NCBI GenBank assembly: GCA_949746285.1
Contig: CATJZH010000115.1
Coordinates: forward strand, 1 to 27,280
Direction: 5' to 3'
DNA: 27,280 nt
Origin: an uncultured Clostridia bacterium
Lineage (GTDB): Bacteria > Bacillota > Clostridia > TANB77 > CAG-508
Below the pieces are notes generated by a model. The model saw only the letters and a list, made by a program, of their open reading frames with translations. It made no database searches and was not told where the DNA came from. Of this stretch, positions 15,824 through 23,631 are shown piece after piece; within the stretch, counting starts at the first letter, position 1; each line of letters begins with the position of its first letter. Made by a program: the position numbers and the translations under genes.

Positions 15824-15905
15824 AATAATGACCTATGTTAATGAAGAAAATAAGTAAGAATAGTTATAATACTTATGGTTAAAATATAAATAAAGGAGTT
15901 TATTT

Positions 15906-16904
15906 ATGTTTATACCAGATAATATTTATTATGAAAAAGAAATAGAAAATTATGAGTTAGGAAAAGAATTATTAGAAAAGTATAGTAATATTCCTAAAAT
16001 TATAATTGATAGTCATAATAATATAGAAGAAATGAGAAAAAAAGAAAATTCAGAATTTCCAAAAATGAAAAGGAATTTAATTATTGGGGTTAGAAAAACA
16101 CATAAATTTGTAGAAAATCATAAAGTTTCTGATTACTTAGTTCCATATACATCATCTGGATGCACAGCAATGTGCTTATACTGTTATTTAGTTTGTAATT
16201 ATAATAAATGTGCATATTTGAGGCTTTTTGTAAATAGAAAACAAATGATGCAAAAAATAAAAAAGGTGGCAAATAACTCTGAAAAGGAATTAACTTTTGA
16301 AATAGGAAGTAATAGCGATTTAATTCTTGAAAACACTATTACAGGCAACTTGGAGTGGACTATTAAAGAATTTTCTAATATGCAAAAAGGTTATTTAACA
16401 TTTCCAACTAAATTTGATATGGTAGATTCAATATGTAAAATAAAGCATAATAATAGAATAATCATAAGAATGAGTGTAAATCCAGAGAAAATAATAAATC
16501 AAATTGAACTTGGAACATCAAGACTAAAAAATAGAATAGAAGCAATAAATAAATTGAAACAAGCAGGATATAAAGTAGGAATATTAATAGCTCCAGTAGT
16601 TTTAATAGATAATTGGAAAGAAGAGTACGAAGGGCTAGTAAAATATTTGAGTGAAAGTTTATCAGAAGATGTAAAAAAAGATGTATTTTTTGAAATAATT
16701 TTTATGACATATAGCTATGTTCATAGAATGATAAACGGGGAAGCTTTTCCAAATGCTATAAATTTATATAATCAAGATTTAATGACTGGAAGAGGTAGAG
16801 GGAAATATATGTATAAAAAGAATATAAGAGAAGAAGGAGAAGAGTTTTTTAAGGAAATTTTAAATAGATATTTTCCTGAAAATAAAATTGTTTATATAGT
16901 ATAA
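15906..16904 (+). CDS. splB: Spore photoproduct lyase-like radical SAM protein
   Basis: A 332-residue protein, the usual SplB length (about 340). The radical SAM cluster motif is Cys86-x3-Cys90-x2-Cys93 (GCTAMCLYCYL), followed by KCAYLRLFVNRKQMM. The central MSVNPEKIINQIELGT and the C-terminal TGRGRGKYMY are typical of SPL. SPL repairs the spore photoproduct thymine dimer in germinating spores using SAM and a 4Fe-4S cluster. In the Bacillus-type enzyme the H-donor cysteine sits in E-x-x-C-T-S-D; the aligned segment here is EIGSNSD, with Ser at that position (comparison from memory). This could be the clostridial SPL form using another donor, or a paralogue. RBS AAGGAG. Confidence 0.8.
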   Translation: MFIPDNIYYEKEIENYELGKELLEKYSNIPKIIIDSHNNIEEMRKKENSEFPKMKRNLIIGVRKTHKFVENHKVSDYLVPYTSSGCTAMCLYCYLVCNYNKCAYLRLFVNRKQMMQKIKKVANNSEKELTFEIGSNSDLILENTITGNLEWTIKEFSNMQKGYLTFPTKFDMVDSICKIKHNNRIIIRMSVNPEKIINQIELGTSRLKNRIEAINKLKQAGYKVGILIAPVVLIDNWKEEYEGLVKYLSESLSEDVKKDVFFEIIFMTYSYVHRMINGEAFPNAINLYNQDLMTGRGRGKYMYKKNIREEGEEFFKEILNRYFPENKIVYIV

Positions 16905-16910
16905 AAATAG

Positions 16911-16954
16911 AAGACATATAAACTGTTGATTGTAACAATTTATATATCTTTTTT
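16911..16954 (+). terminator. Rho-independent terminator after the SPL-like gene
   Basis: A 15-base stem with two mismatches, GACATATAAACTGTT (from 16913) against AACAATTTATATATC (ending 16948), closely followed by TTTTTT. It starts ten bases after the stop codon. Confidence 0.7.
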
Positions 16955-17088
16955 GTATCAAAATGTCAAAAAGTATTGAAAAATATGTTCAATATAATGT
17001 AAAATAATGCTATAAAAAGTGGCAAAATTTAGCAAAAGAAAATTTAGAAATAGATATACAAATTATAAAGCAAAAAACGGAGGATAAA

Positions 17089-18363
17089 ATGAATAAAGTA
17101 AAAATAATATTAATAAATTGTTTTATTATAATAATGATATTTAGTTTAATAATTAGAGTATATGCAGCTAATAAATCAGAGCTTAATCAGCAACAAAAAG
17201 ATTTAGATGATAAAATTAAAGAAACTAGTTCCGAAATTGAAAATGTACATGGACAAATGACTGATGCATTAAATCAAATAAATGATTTAAATGCAGAAAT
17301 TTCCACATATCAAAAAGAAATAAATAATGTACAAGGTAAAATAAACAATTTGAATACTGAAATACAAAATAAACAAAGCAATATAGATGAGCAGGAAAAA
17401 AAATATGCAGAGCAAAAAGCGTTGCTAGATAAAAGGCTAGTAGCTTTATATGAAACTGGAACAGTGTCATATTTAGATATGTTATTAACATCAGAAAGTT
17501 TAACAGATTTTATTTCAAAATATTATTTAATAGAACAGATGGCAGAAGCTGACCAAGAATTATTACAAAAAATAGATAGTACTAAAAAACAAATAGAAAC
17601 TGAAAAAGGTTCATTAGAAACATCAAAAACAGAAGTTGAAACATCAAAACAAGAATTAGTTGGAAAAAAATCTTCTTTAAATTCAGCAGTAAAACAGAAA
17701 CAAGAGATAGCCTCTAGTTTATCAGCTGAAGAGTCAGAATTAAATGAAAAATTAGATGAAATGGAAGAAGATAGAAAAGAAATCCAAAGCGAATTAGCAG
17801 CAATAGCAGCAGAAGAAGCTGCTAAGAAAAAAGCTGAAAAAAATAAAAAGCCATCATCAAGCAGTTCATCAAATAGCAACTCTTCTAATACAACTGCTTC
17901 AGGTTCTAGTCAGAATGATGATGACGAAGATGACGATGATAATGTTGCACCTAGTGCACACGGATATATATTCCCAGTTCAAGGATGCTCAAGAGCAAAT
18001 ATAAACAAATTAGTATATCCTTCTTATAGAGGTCATACAGGTATAGATGTAAATAGAAATGTAGTAGGAAAAAATGTTGTAGCAGTAAAAGCAGGAACTG
18101 TTGTAAAATCAGAAGCTAAGAAAAATAGTAATGGTACATATAGAAGTTATGGAGAGTATGTTGTAATAAATCATCATGATGGAACTATGACGTTATATGC
18201 ACATATGCTTGCTGGAACAAGAAAAGTTTCAAAAGGGCAAGAAGTATCTCAAGGTCAAGTTTTAGGAACTGTTGGTAGTACGGGAAATTCTACTGGAACA
18301 CATTTGCATTTTGAAGTACTTATAGGAGGAAGTCCTGTAAATCCTATTCCGTATTTGCCATAA
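17089..18363 (+). CDS. PcsB/EnvC-like murein hydrolase with coiled coil and M23 peptidase domain
   Basis: A 424-residue exported protein. Residues 1-26 are a signal peptide (hydrophobic core then VYA-A cleavage region). Residues about 28-250 are a long coiled coil (EIENVHGQM, INDLNAEIST and similar heptads) with the YETGTVSYLDMLL hinge typical of PcsB/EnvC-type proteins. A Ser/Asn-rich stretch at about 254-275 and an acidic DDDEDDDD run at about 277-285 form the linker. The C-terminal M23 (LytM) domain holds the zinc ligands His315 and Asp319 (GHTGID) and HLHFEV (His405, His407), so it should be active. It cleaves peptidoglycan cross-links outside the membrane, likely in cell separation or sporulation and normally gated by an FtsEX-type partner, not present here. 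RBS CGGAGG. Confidence 0.87.
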   Translation: MNKVKIILINCFIIIMIFSLIIRVYAANKSELNQQQKDLDDKIKETSSEIENVHGQMTDALNQINDLNAEISTYQKEINNVQGKINNLNTEIQNKQSNIDEQEKKYAEQKALLDKRLVALYETGTVSYLDMLLTSESLTDFISKYYLIEQMAEADQELLQKIDSTKKQIETEKGSLETSKTEVETSKQELVGKKSSLNSAVKQKQEIASSLSAEESELNEKLDEMEEDRKEIQSELAAIAAEEAAKKKAEKNKKPSSSSSSNSNSSNTTASGSSQNDDDEDDDDNVAPSAHGYIFPVQGCSRANINKLVYPSYRGHTGIDVNRNVVGKNVVAVKAGTVVKSEAKKNSNGTYRSYGEYVVINHHDGTMTLYAHMLAGTRKVSKGQEVSQGQVLGTVGSTGNSTGTHLHFEVLIGGSPVNPIPYLP

Positions 18364-18365
18364 GA

Positions 18366-18422
18366 GTGTCCAGTTAGGGACGTATGTTTTTGGACATTTT
18401 TGTCCAATTTTATGCGTATGTT
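18366..18422 (+). repeat. 57-bp palindrome-containing repeat, copy A
   Basis: Starts GTGTCCAGTTAGGGACG and ends CGTATGTT, with an internal hairpin GGACA-TTTT-TGTCC (18392-18405). It matches 19206-19262 in inverted orientation at about 47 of 57 positions, and its first 30 bases match 18468-18497 inverted at 27 of 30. The GGGGACG-type core resembles REP sequences associated with RAYT transposases in Bacillota; that link is from memory. Confidence 0.7.
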
Positions 18423-18467
18423 TGATAATAAAGAAGAAGTTAATAAATTATGTGTTCAAAAGAGATG

Positions 18468-18497
18468 TGTCCAAAAACATACGTCTTCAACTGGACA
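18468..18497 (-). repeat. Partial inverted copy B of the 57-bp repeat
   Basis: Thirty bases that are the inverted complement of 18367-18396 with three adjacent mismatches. Together with copy A it can fold a long hairpin enclosing 18397-18467, in the gap between the murein hydrolase and the MBL gene. Confidence 0.7.
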
Positions 18498-18522
18498 TAA
18501 ATAAAGAAAGGGTTGATAAATT

Positions 18523-19179
18523 ATGAAAATTACAAAATTACCACAATCATGTTTATTAATTGAAACTAAAGAAAAAAGGATTTTAATAGATCCAGGAAAA
18601 TTAAAATATAAAGAAGAATATTTTGATATTTGGAATAGTGTAGATATTATATTAATAACACATAAACATCCAGACCATTGTAACACAGAGGTATTAGAAA
18701 AAATAGATAGTAATATAAAAATATATTCAACTAAAGAAGTTCAAGATGCTAATTCTAACTTAAGCATAAACATAGTTAAAGAAAACGATGTTATAGAATT
18801 AGAAGGTATAAAAGTAGAAGTAGTTCACGCAATACACGGATATCAACCATTATTAAAAGGCGGAAAAGCAATATATGAAAATGTAGGGTATATTGTTGAT
18901 GATGGAGAAAATAGATTATATACAACAAGTGATACAATTTGTTTTGAAAATAATTATAAAGCAAATATATTAGTTATCCCAGTAACTGGACACGGGCTAA
19001 CAATGTCTGCTTTTGAAGCAGCATTATATGCAAAAGAGATTGGTGCAGTTCTTACAATACCAGTTCATATGGATAATCCAGCATTTCCACCAGATTTTAA
19101 ATATATAGAAGAAATGTTCAGTAAATATGAAGTAGATTATGAAATATTAGAAAATGATGAGAGCATAGAAATTGAGTAA
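18523..19179 (+). CDS. UlaG/YtkL-like metallo-beta-lactamase-fold hydrolase
   Basis: A 218-residue MBL-fold protein of the small UPF0173 (YtkL) / UlaG branch. The first strand region is SCLLIETKEKRILIDPG. The metal motif is THKHPDH (His47, His49, Asp51, His52); further ligands are Asp in TTSDT near residue 128 and His in PVHMDN near residue 185, plus the PVTGHG segment. All ligands are present, so an active metal-dependent hydrolase is expected, with an unknown substrate. RBS AAAGGG. The gene is bracketed by inverted copies of a 57-bp repeat (18366-18422 and 19206-19262) with a third partial copy between the repeat and the start, so it may have been moved or captured as a small unit. Confidence 0.83.
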   Translation: MKITKLPQSCLLIETKEKRILIDPGKLKYKEEYFDIWNSVDIILITHKHPDHCNTEVLEKIDSNIKIYSTKEVQDANSNLSINIVKENDVIELEGIKVEVVHAIHGYQPLLKGGKAIYENVGYIVDDGENRLYTTSDTICFENNYKANILVIPVTGHGLTMSAFEAALYAKEIGAVLTIPVHMDNPAFPPDFKYIEEMFSKYEVDYEILENDESIEIE

Positions 19180-19205
19180 TAAATGATATCTAGTATGAAT
19201 GAAAC

Positions 19206-19262
19206 AACATACGTATAAAAATGGACAAAAATGTCCCTTAATAAACGTCCCCAATTGGACAT
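19206..19262 (-). repeat. 57-bp repeat, copy C (inverted relative to copy A)
   Basis: Read on the - strand it begins ATGTCCAATTGGGGACG and ends CGTATGTT, matching copy A at about 47 of 57 positions, with the same internal GGACA/TGTCC hairpin. It lies directly before the ABC transporter RBS. Confidence 0.7.
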
Positions 19263-19274
19263 AAGGAATGTAAT

Positions 19275-21029
19275 ATGAATTTTTTAAAACAAACATTAAA
19301 AGGAACAAAAAAATATATATTATTAACATTGGTGCTGAGTGCAGTATATTCAAAGCTTTTAGTTTATGTGCCAATGTTTATACAATATGCATTGGATGGA
19401 ATTATACTTGGTAATATAAGTGTAATTCCTTATTTTATAAGAAATTTATTTTATTCAGAAAATAAAATTTCACAAATATTAGTTTTAGTAGTGGTTCTAA
19501 TTTGTTTAAATATTATAATTTTTTTAGTAAATTATATAAAATTAAAAACAAATACATTATTTAATTTAAAAATAAATAGAAATGTAAAACTATCTATTTT
19601 AGAACATATTCCTAAGCTTGAGTATTTAGAATTTAGTAAAATTGATAAATCAAATGTTATGCAAAGAGTTAATAATGATGCAGCGATATATTCTGATTTT
19701 TTTAATTCTCAAATAACGTTATTTTTTGATACTATTTTTGTAGTGATTTTTGCAGTAGCACAAACTATAGAATTAAATATCTCAGTAGGAATTTTCATTA
19801 TAATTATATGCTCTATTATAGTGATTTTATCTATATTGTTTTTTAAAATATCTAATCCAATTGTTGAAGATATTGTTGAACTCAATCGAGATATAATAAA
19901 TAGAACTACAATGAGTGTAGAAGAATCCAAGATGCTTAAAATTTTTAATAGACAAGAAAAAGAGATTAATGAATTTTCAAAAATTAATAAAAAATGCAAA
20001 GCTAAAGAAATAACTTTTGCTAAGTTAAGAGCTATATATGTAATAACAGTTCATACTTTAAGAAATTTTAAAGAACCATTTATATTATTATGGGGCGGTA
20101 TTTTAGTTGTAAAAGGAGAATTAACTTTGGCAACTATATCAATTTTATTAAGTTATGCTACAAAGATTTTGTCTTATGCCTATGAGTCATCAGAAAAATT
20201 GTCAAAAATTAATGAATTTATTGTAGCATATAAAAAGCTTTCAAATTTAATGGAGTATAAAGAAGATAAAGAGATAAACCCAGATGTAGAATTAGATGGA
20301 GATATTGTATTTAAGGATGTTAGTATAAAAATAGATAAAAATGAAATATTAAAGAATTTAAACTTTGATATAAAATTAGGAGAAAATGTTGCAATTATAG
20401 GAGATAATGGCTCAGGAAAAACAATAATTGCTAAAACTTTAATTGGTTTTTATGATTATACAGGAGAAATTTTTATAGGAAAAAATAATATTAAAAATGT
20501 TAGCAAAAATAGTATACGAAGTTATATTGGTATAGTTTTGCAAGATACATATCTTTTTACTGATACTATAAAAAACAATATAAACATTACAAGTAAAATA
20601 GTAAGTGATAGTGAAATAATAGAAGTTTGCAGACTTGCAGATATATATGAAGATATAAAAAAATTTGAAGGTAATATTCAGTACGTGATAGGCAATGGTG
20701 GAAATAACATTTCAGGAGGTCAAAAGCAAAGGATAGCTATTGCACGAACATTATTAAGAGATAATAAGTTTATTGTTTTTGATGATTCTTTATCAAAACT
20801 TGATACAAAAACTAAACTAAATATTTTAAATAATATTATTTCAATAAAAAGAGGAAGTATAATATTATCACATGATGTAGAAGTAGTAAAAAAATGTGAT
20901 AAGGTTTTATTTATAAATAATAAAACAGTAATAGTTGGAAAACATGAAGAACTAATGGAAAGACAAAGTACATATAAAGATATAATAGAAATGACTCAAA
21001 ATAAAATATTTGCAGAAGAGGAAATTTAA
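19275..21029 (+). CDS. ABC exporter subunit A (TMD-NBD, non-consensus Walker B)
   Basis: A 584-residue half-transporter of the MsbA/BmrCD type. Residues 1 to about 310 are the six-helix membrane domain; the NBD follows. Walker A is GDNGSGKT near residues 376-383, the signature is canonical ISGGQ near 479-483, and the Walker B region is FIVFDDSLSKLD near 498-509. The usual catalytic Glu after Walker B is Asp. The H-loop SHD is present. A catalytic Asp in one half is characteristic of heterodimeric ABC exporters, in which this half forms the degenerate ATP site. The partner is the next gene, starting three bases after the stop. The pair probably exports a drug, lipid or peptide; substrate unknown. 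Confidence 0.88.
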   Translation: MNFLKQTLKGTKKYILLTLVLSAVYSKLLVYVPMFIQYALDGIILGNISVIPYFIRNLFYSENKISQILVLVVVLICLNIIIFLVNYIKLKTNTLFNLKINRNVKLSILEHIPKLEYLEFSKIDKSNVMQRVNNDAAIYSDFFNSQITLFFDTIFVVIFAVAQTIELNISVGIFIIIICSIIVILSILFFKISNPIVEDIVELNRDIINRTTMSVEESKMLKIFNRQEKEINEFSKINKKCKAKEITFAKLRAIYVITVHTLRNFKEPFILLWGGILVVKGELTLATISILLSYATKILSYAYESSEKLSKINEFIVAYKKLSNLMEYKEDKEINPDVELDGDIVFKDVSIKIDKNEILKNLNFDIKLGENVAIIGDNGSGKTIIAKTLIGFYDYTGEIFIGKNNIKNVSKNSIRSYIGIVLQDTYLFTDTIKNNINITSKIVSDSEIIEVCRLADIYEDIKKFEGNIQYVIGNGGNNISGGQKQRIAIARTLLRDNKFIVFDDSLSKLDTKTKLNILNNIISIKRGSIILSHDVEVVKKCDKVLFINNKTVIVGKHEELMERQSTYKDIIEMTQNKIFAEEEI

Positions 21030-21031
21030 TA

Positions 21032-22720
21032 ATGTTAAAAGAAATTTTTAAAAATTATAAAGTGAAAGCATTAAAAGTTTCGGCAGGTAGAATCGGAACT
21101 AGTATTATGGTAATTACTTTTATTGCATTTATGATTGTTATGGTTGAATATGCAATTCCAAGTAAAAATATTGATATGATTATAAAACTAGGCGTTTTGT
21201 ATTTTATTGTTAATATTTTTAGAGGGCTAATTACTATATATGAAGATATAAATCACGATTCTTTTGAAAAAGAAATAGAAGCCGATTACAGAGAAAAGAT
21301 TTTTTTAAAACTGCAAAATATGAAACAAAAAGAAATTGATAAGATTAGAGTTGGAGAAGTATTAGAAAATGTAATAAATGATACAAAAGAATTTTCAAAA
21401 TATTATACATTTGGGATTTGTAGAGCATATTTTGGAGGAATACTTAGATTATTTGGAACATTAGCAGTATTAATGTATTTAGATGTTAAAATTATAACAA
21501 TAACTTTTCTTATTTATTTACTGGGATTTTCTGTTACTTTTTTAATAAATAAAAAATCAAGAAAATTTATGAAATTAAAAAGAGATGCTAATGCAAAAAT
21601 AATTAATTGGTCAAATGAACAAGTACAAGGTTACCAAACAATAAAATCTTTAGAAGCTGAGCATCAAAGAATAATAGAAATAAAATCACTAATTAAAGAA
21701 TATGAAAAAGCGGTAAAAAAATTAGAGAAAAATATAAGGTTATATACATGTTTATATGAGTTTATGGTGTCTTTTGTAGGAATAGCTAATATTTTGGTAG
21801 GTAGTATAAGTGTCCAGCAGGGAATTTTATCATATGGTGCTTTAATTATACTTGCCAGATATATAGACCAGCCAGAAGTTTATGCTAGATGGGTTATAGA
21901 AGGCTTTCAGTTTAGAAACGCAGGTAGAATTGCCTATGAGAAAATAAATAATATTTTAGAAAAAGAAGAAGATAATTTGAGTACCGGAAAAGAATTGGAA
22001 ACTGTTGAAAATATTGAATTTAAAAATGTTGCATTTTCATATACTGATAGCCAAAAGGTATTAAATGATATTTCTTTAAAAATAAATAGAAATGAGAGTA
22101 TTGCTTTAGTTGGAAGAACTGGCAGTGGAAAAACCAGTATGGTAAATTTAATGTGTAGGTTTTATGATTTACAAGAAGGACAAATAAAAATAAATGGAAA
22201 TGATTATAAAGAATATAGCATAAAGAGTTTAAGAAATAAAATTGGATATATTATGCAGAAAGTAGTTATATTTGATGGTACTATTTTAGAAAATATTAAT
22301 TATACCAATAAGAATATTTCAAAAGAAAAGATTATTGAAATATGTAAAAAATTAAATTTGCATGAAAAAATTATGTCATTAAAAGAAGGATATGAAACTA
22401 AAATTTCAAATGATACAGATATTTTTTCAGCAGGAGAAAAGCAATTAATCAATTTTAGTAGAATAATGGTAGAAGATTCAGAAATTATAATATTAGATGA
22501 AGCAACAGCATCACTTTCATATAAATCTGAAATGCTAGTTAGAAAAGGAATTGAGGAAATAACTAAAAATAAAATAAGCTTAATTATAGCTCATAGACTA
22601 TCTACTATAAAAAAATGTGATAATATATTACTTATGAAAGATGGAAAGATAATTGAACAAGGAAACCATGAAAAACTGATGAATGAAAAAGGTGAGTATT
22701 ATCAATTAGTTAATATTTAG
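21032..22720 (+). CDS. ABC exporter subunit B (TMD-NBD, non-consensus signature)
   Basis: A 562-residue half-transporter. The membrane domain is at about 1-320 with the coupling region near NWSNEQVQGYQTIKSLEAE. The NBD has Walker A GRTGSGKT near residues 361-368, Walker B IIILDEATASL with the catalytic Glu, and the H-loop AHRLST. Its signature reads FSAGEKQ instead of LSGGQ. That is the exact complement of subunit A: A has an intact signature and an altered Walker B; B has an intact Walker B and an altered signature. The heterodimer therefore has one competent and one degenerate ATP site. Translation is coupled to subunit A by a two-base gap (RBS GAGG within the end of A). Confidence 0.88.
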   Translation: MLKEIFKNYKVKALKVSAGRIGTSIMVITFIAFMIVMVEYAIPSKNIDMIIKLGVLYFIVNIFRGLITIYEDINHDSFEKEIEADYREKIFLKLQNMKQKEIDKIRVGEVLENVINDTKEFSKYYTFGICRAYFGGILRLFGTLAVLMYLDVKIITITFLIYLLGFSVTFLINKKSRKFMKLKRDANAKIINWSNEQVQGYQTIKSLEAEHQRIIEIKSLIKEYEKAVKKLEKNIRLYTCLYEFMVSFVGIANILVGSISVQQGILSYGALIILARYIDQPEVYARWVIEGFQFRNAGRIAYEKINNILEKEEDNLSTGKELETVENIEFKNVAFSYTDSQKVLNDISLKINRNESIALVGRTGSGKTSMVNLMCRFYDLQEGQIKINGNDYKEYSIKSLRNKIGYIMQKVVIFDGTILENINYTNKNISKEKIIEICKKLNLHEKIMSLKEGYETKISNDTDIFSAGEKQLINFSRIMVEDSEIIILDEATASLSYKSEMLVRKGIEEITKNKISLIIAHRLSTIKKCDNILLMKDGKIIEQGNHEKLMNEKGEYYQLVNI

Positions 22721-22724
22721 TATA

Positions 22725-22753
22725 TTCACTTTTTTATGATTATATGATAGAAT
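22725..22753 (+). promoter_or_regulatory. Possible promoter of the MBL-Nudix-HAD run
   Basis: TTCACT at 22725-22730 and TAGAAT at 22748-22753 with a 17-base spacer, in the 80-base gap after the ABC genes. Moderate match to consensus only. Confidence 0.4.
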
Positions 22754-22800
22754 ACTTAAACATTAAGTAATTAAATAGGTTTTATTTTAGGAGAAGTAAA

Positions 22801-23614
22801 ATGGAAAGAATTTTAGTATTAGGAACAGGAGCAGGAACACCACTTGATTGTTTTAATACGTGTTTTATATTGCAAAATGATAATAAAAACTTTTTAGTAG
22901 ATACAGGAGGAGGTCTGCAAATTTTAAAACAGATAAGAGATAGTAAAGTAAAAATTGATGATATTCATGATGTATTTATATCTCATAAACATATTGACCA
23001 TTTATTAGGAATTTTTTATATATTACGTAATATATGTCATAGAATGTGCAGTGTAGGACGGTAAAAAATATGAAGGTAAATTAAATATATATTGTCCAAA
23101 AGAAGTAAAAGAAATTATAGATCCTTTTGTAACAGCAACTTTTCATCCAGTGCATAAAGAAAAGTATGATGAGAATGTTATTTATCACGAAATTGAAGAT
23201 GGAAAAAAATACAATATAATAGGATACGATATAGAAGTATTAGACTTATATTCTGAGGAAAGTGAATTATATGGTTTTCAAACAAAATTAAATAATAGAA
23301 AAGTATTAACTTTTTTAGCTGATGCTCCACTTTCTACTAAAATATATGCCAAGATTAAAAATACAGATTGGGCATTATCAGAAGTATTTTGTTTAGAAGC
23401 AGATAAAGAAGTTTTTAAACCACATGAAAAGAACCATTCAACTGTAAAAGATATTTGTGAAATTATAGAAAATTTAAAAATTAAAAATTTAGTTTTATGG
23501 CATATAGGCGATAAAAGAATGGAAAATAGAAAAGAGAAATTTGAAAAAGAAGGGAAAGAATTTTTTAGTGGAAATTTATATGTTCCAGATGACTTAGATG
23601 TAATAAATCTATAA
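22801..23614 (+). CDS. RNase Z-like MBL-fold hydrolase, interrupted by a +1 shift at CGG 23059
   Basis: Ignoring the C at 23059 gives one 270-residue MBL-fold protein. The first part carries VLGTGAGTPLDCFNTCF, the acidic FLVDTGGG strand and the metal motif SHKHIDH (His62, His64, Asp66, His67). It ends at TAA just after an in-frame CGG (codon 87). The +1 frame resumes at once as GGKKYEGKLNIYCPKEV and later supplies TFLADAPLS and the C-terminal His segment LVLWHIGDKR. Both halves look undecayed. Between 23065 and 23149 the second frame is open but has no ATG, so the sequence there only makes sense as part of one protein. RBS TAGGAG at the start. Probable cytoplasmic phosphodiesterase-type hydrolase. 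Confidence 0.82.
23059..23061 (+). other. In-frame CGG codon at a +1 frameshift point (site 4)
   Basis: Local codons read AGT GTA GGA CGG TAA. Skipping the C gives GGA GGT AAA AAA TAT (G G K K Y) and restores the MBL protein. As at site 1, the next codon in the unshifted frame is a stop. Confidence 0.7.
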
Positions 23615-23631
23615 TTTTAGGAGGTAGAAAA

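Noticed and set aside
15824..15905. Promoter with TATAAT at 15865 before the SPL-like gene
   Set aside because: The -10 hexamer is perfect but no acceptable -35 lies 16-18 bases upstream.
17523..17879. Long - strand ORF opposite the murein hydrolase coiled coil
   Set aside because: A shadow of the repetitive coiled-coil codons; no RBS and low-complexity Ser/Phe-rich translation.
18366..19262. Insertion sequence or composite transposon around the MBL gene
   Set aside because: No transposase gene lies between the repeats and no target-site duplication was identified; only the repeat structure is supported.
2535..23061. Simple homopolymer sequencing errors as the cause of the four breaks
   Set aside because: Site 1 has a short A run, but sites 2, 3 and 4 do not, and all four are fixed by removing the same base in the same codon. 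A systematic non-homopolymer artefact remains possible.
2530..23064. Programmed -1 frameshifting at slippery heptamers
   Set aside because: All four shifts are +1 and none of the sites has an X-XXY-YYZ heptamer.
23150..23614. A separate 154-aa gene starting at ATG 23150
   Set aside because: The same frame is open and family-like from 23060, before this ATG, and there is no RBS; it is the C-terminal part of the MBL protein.
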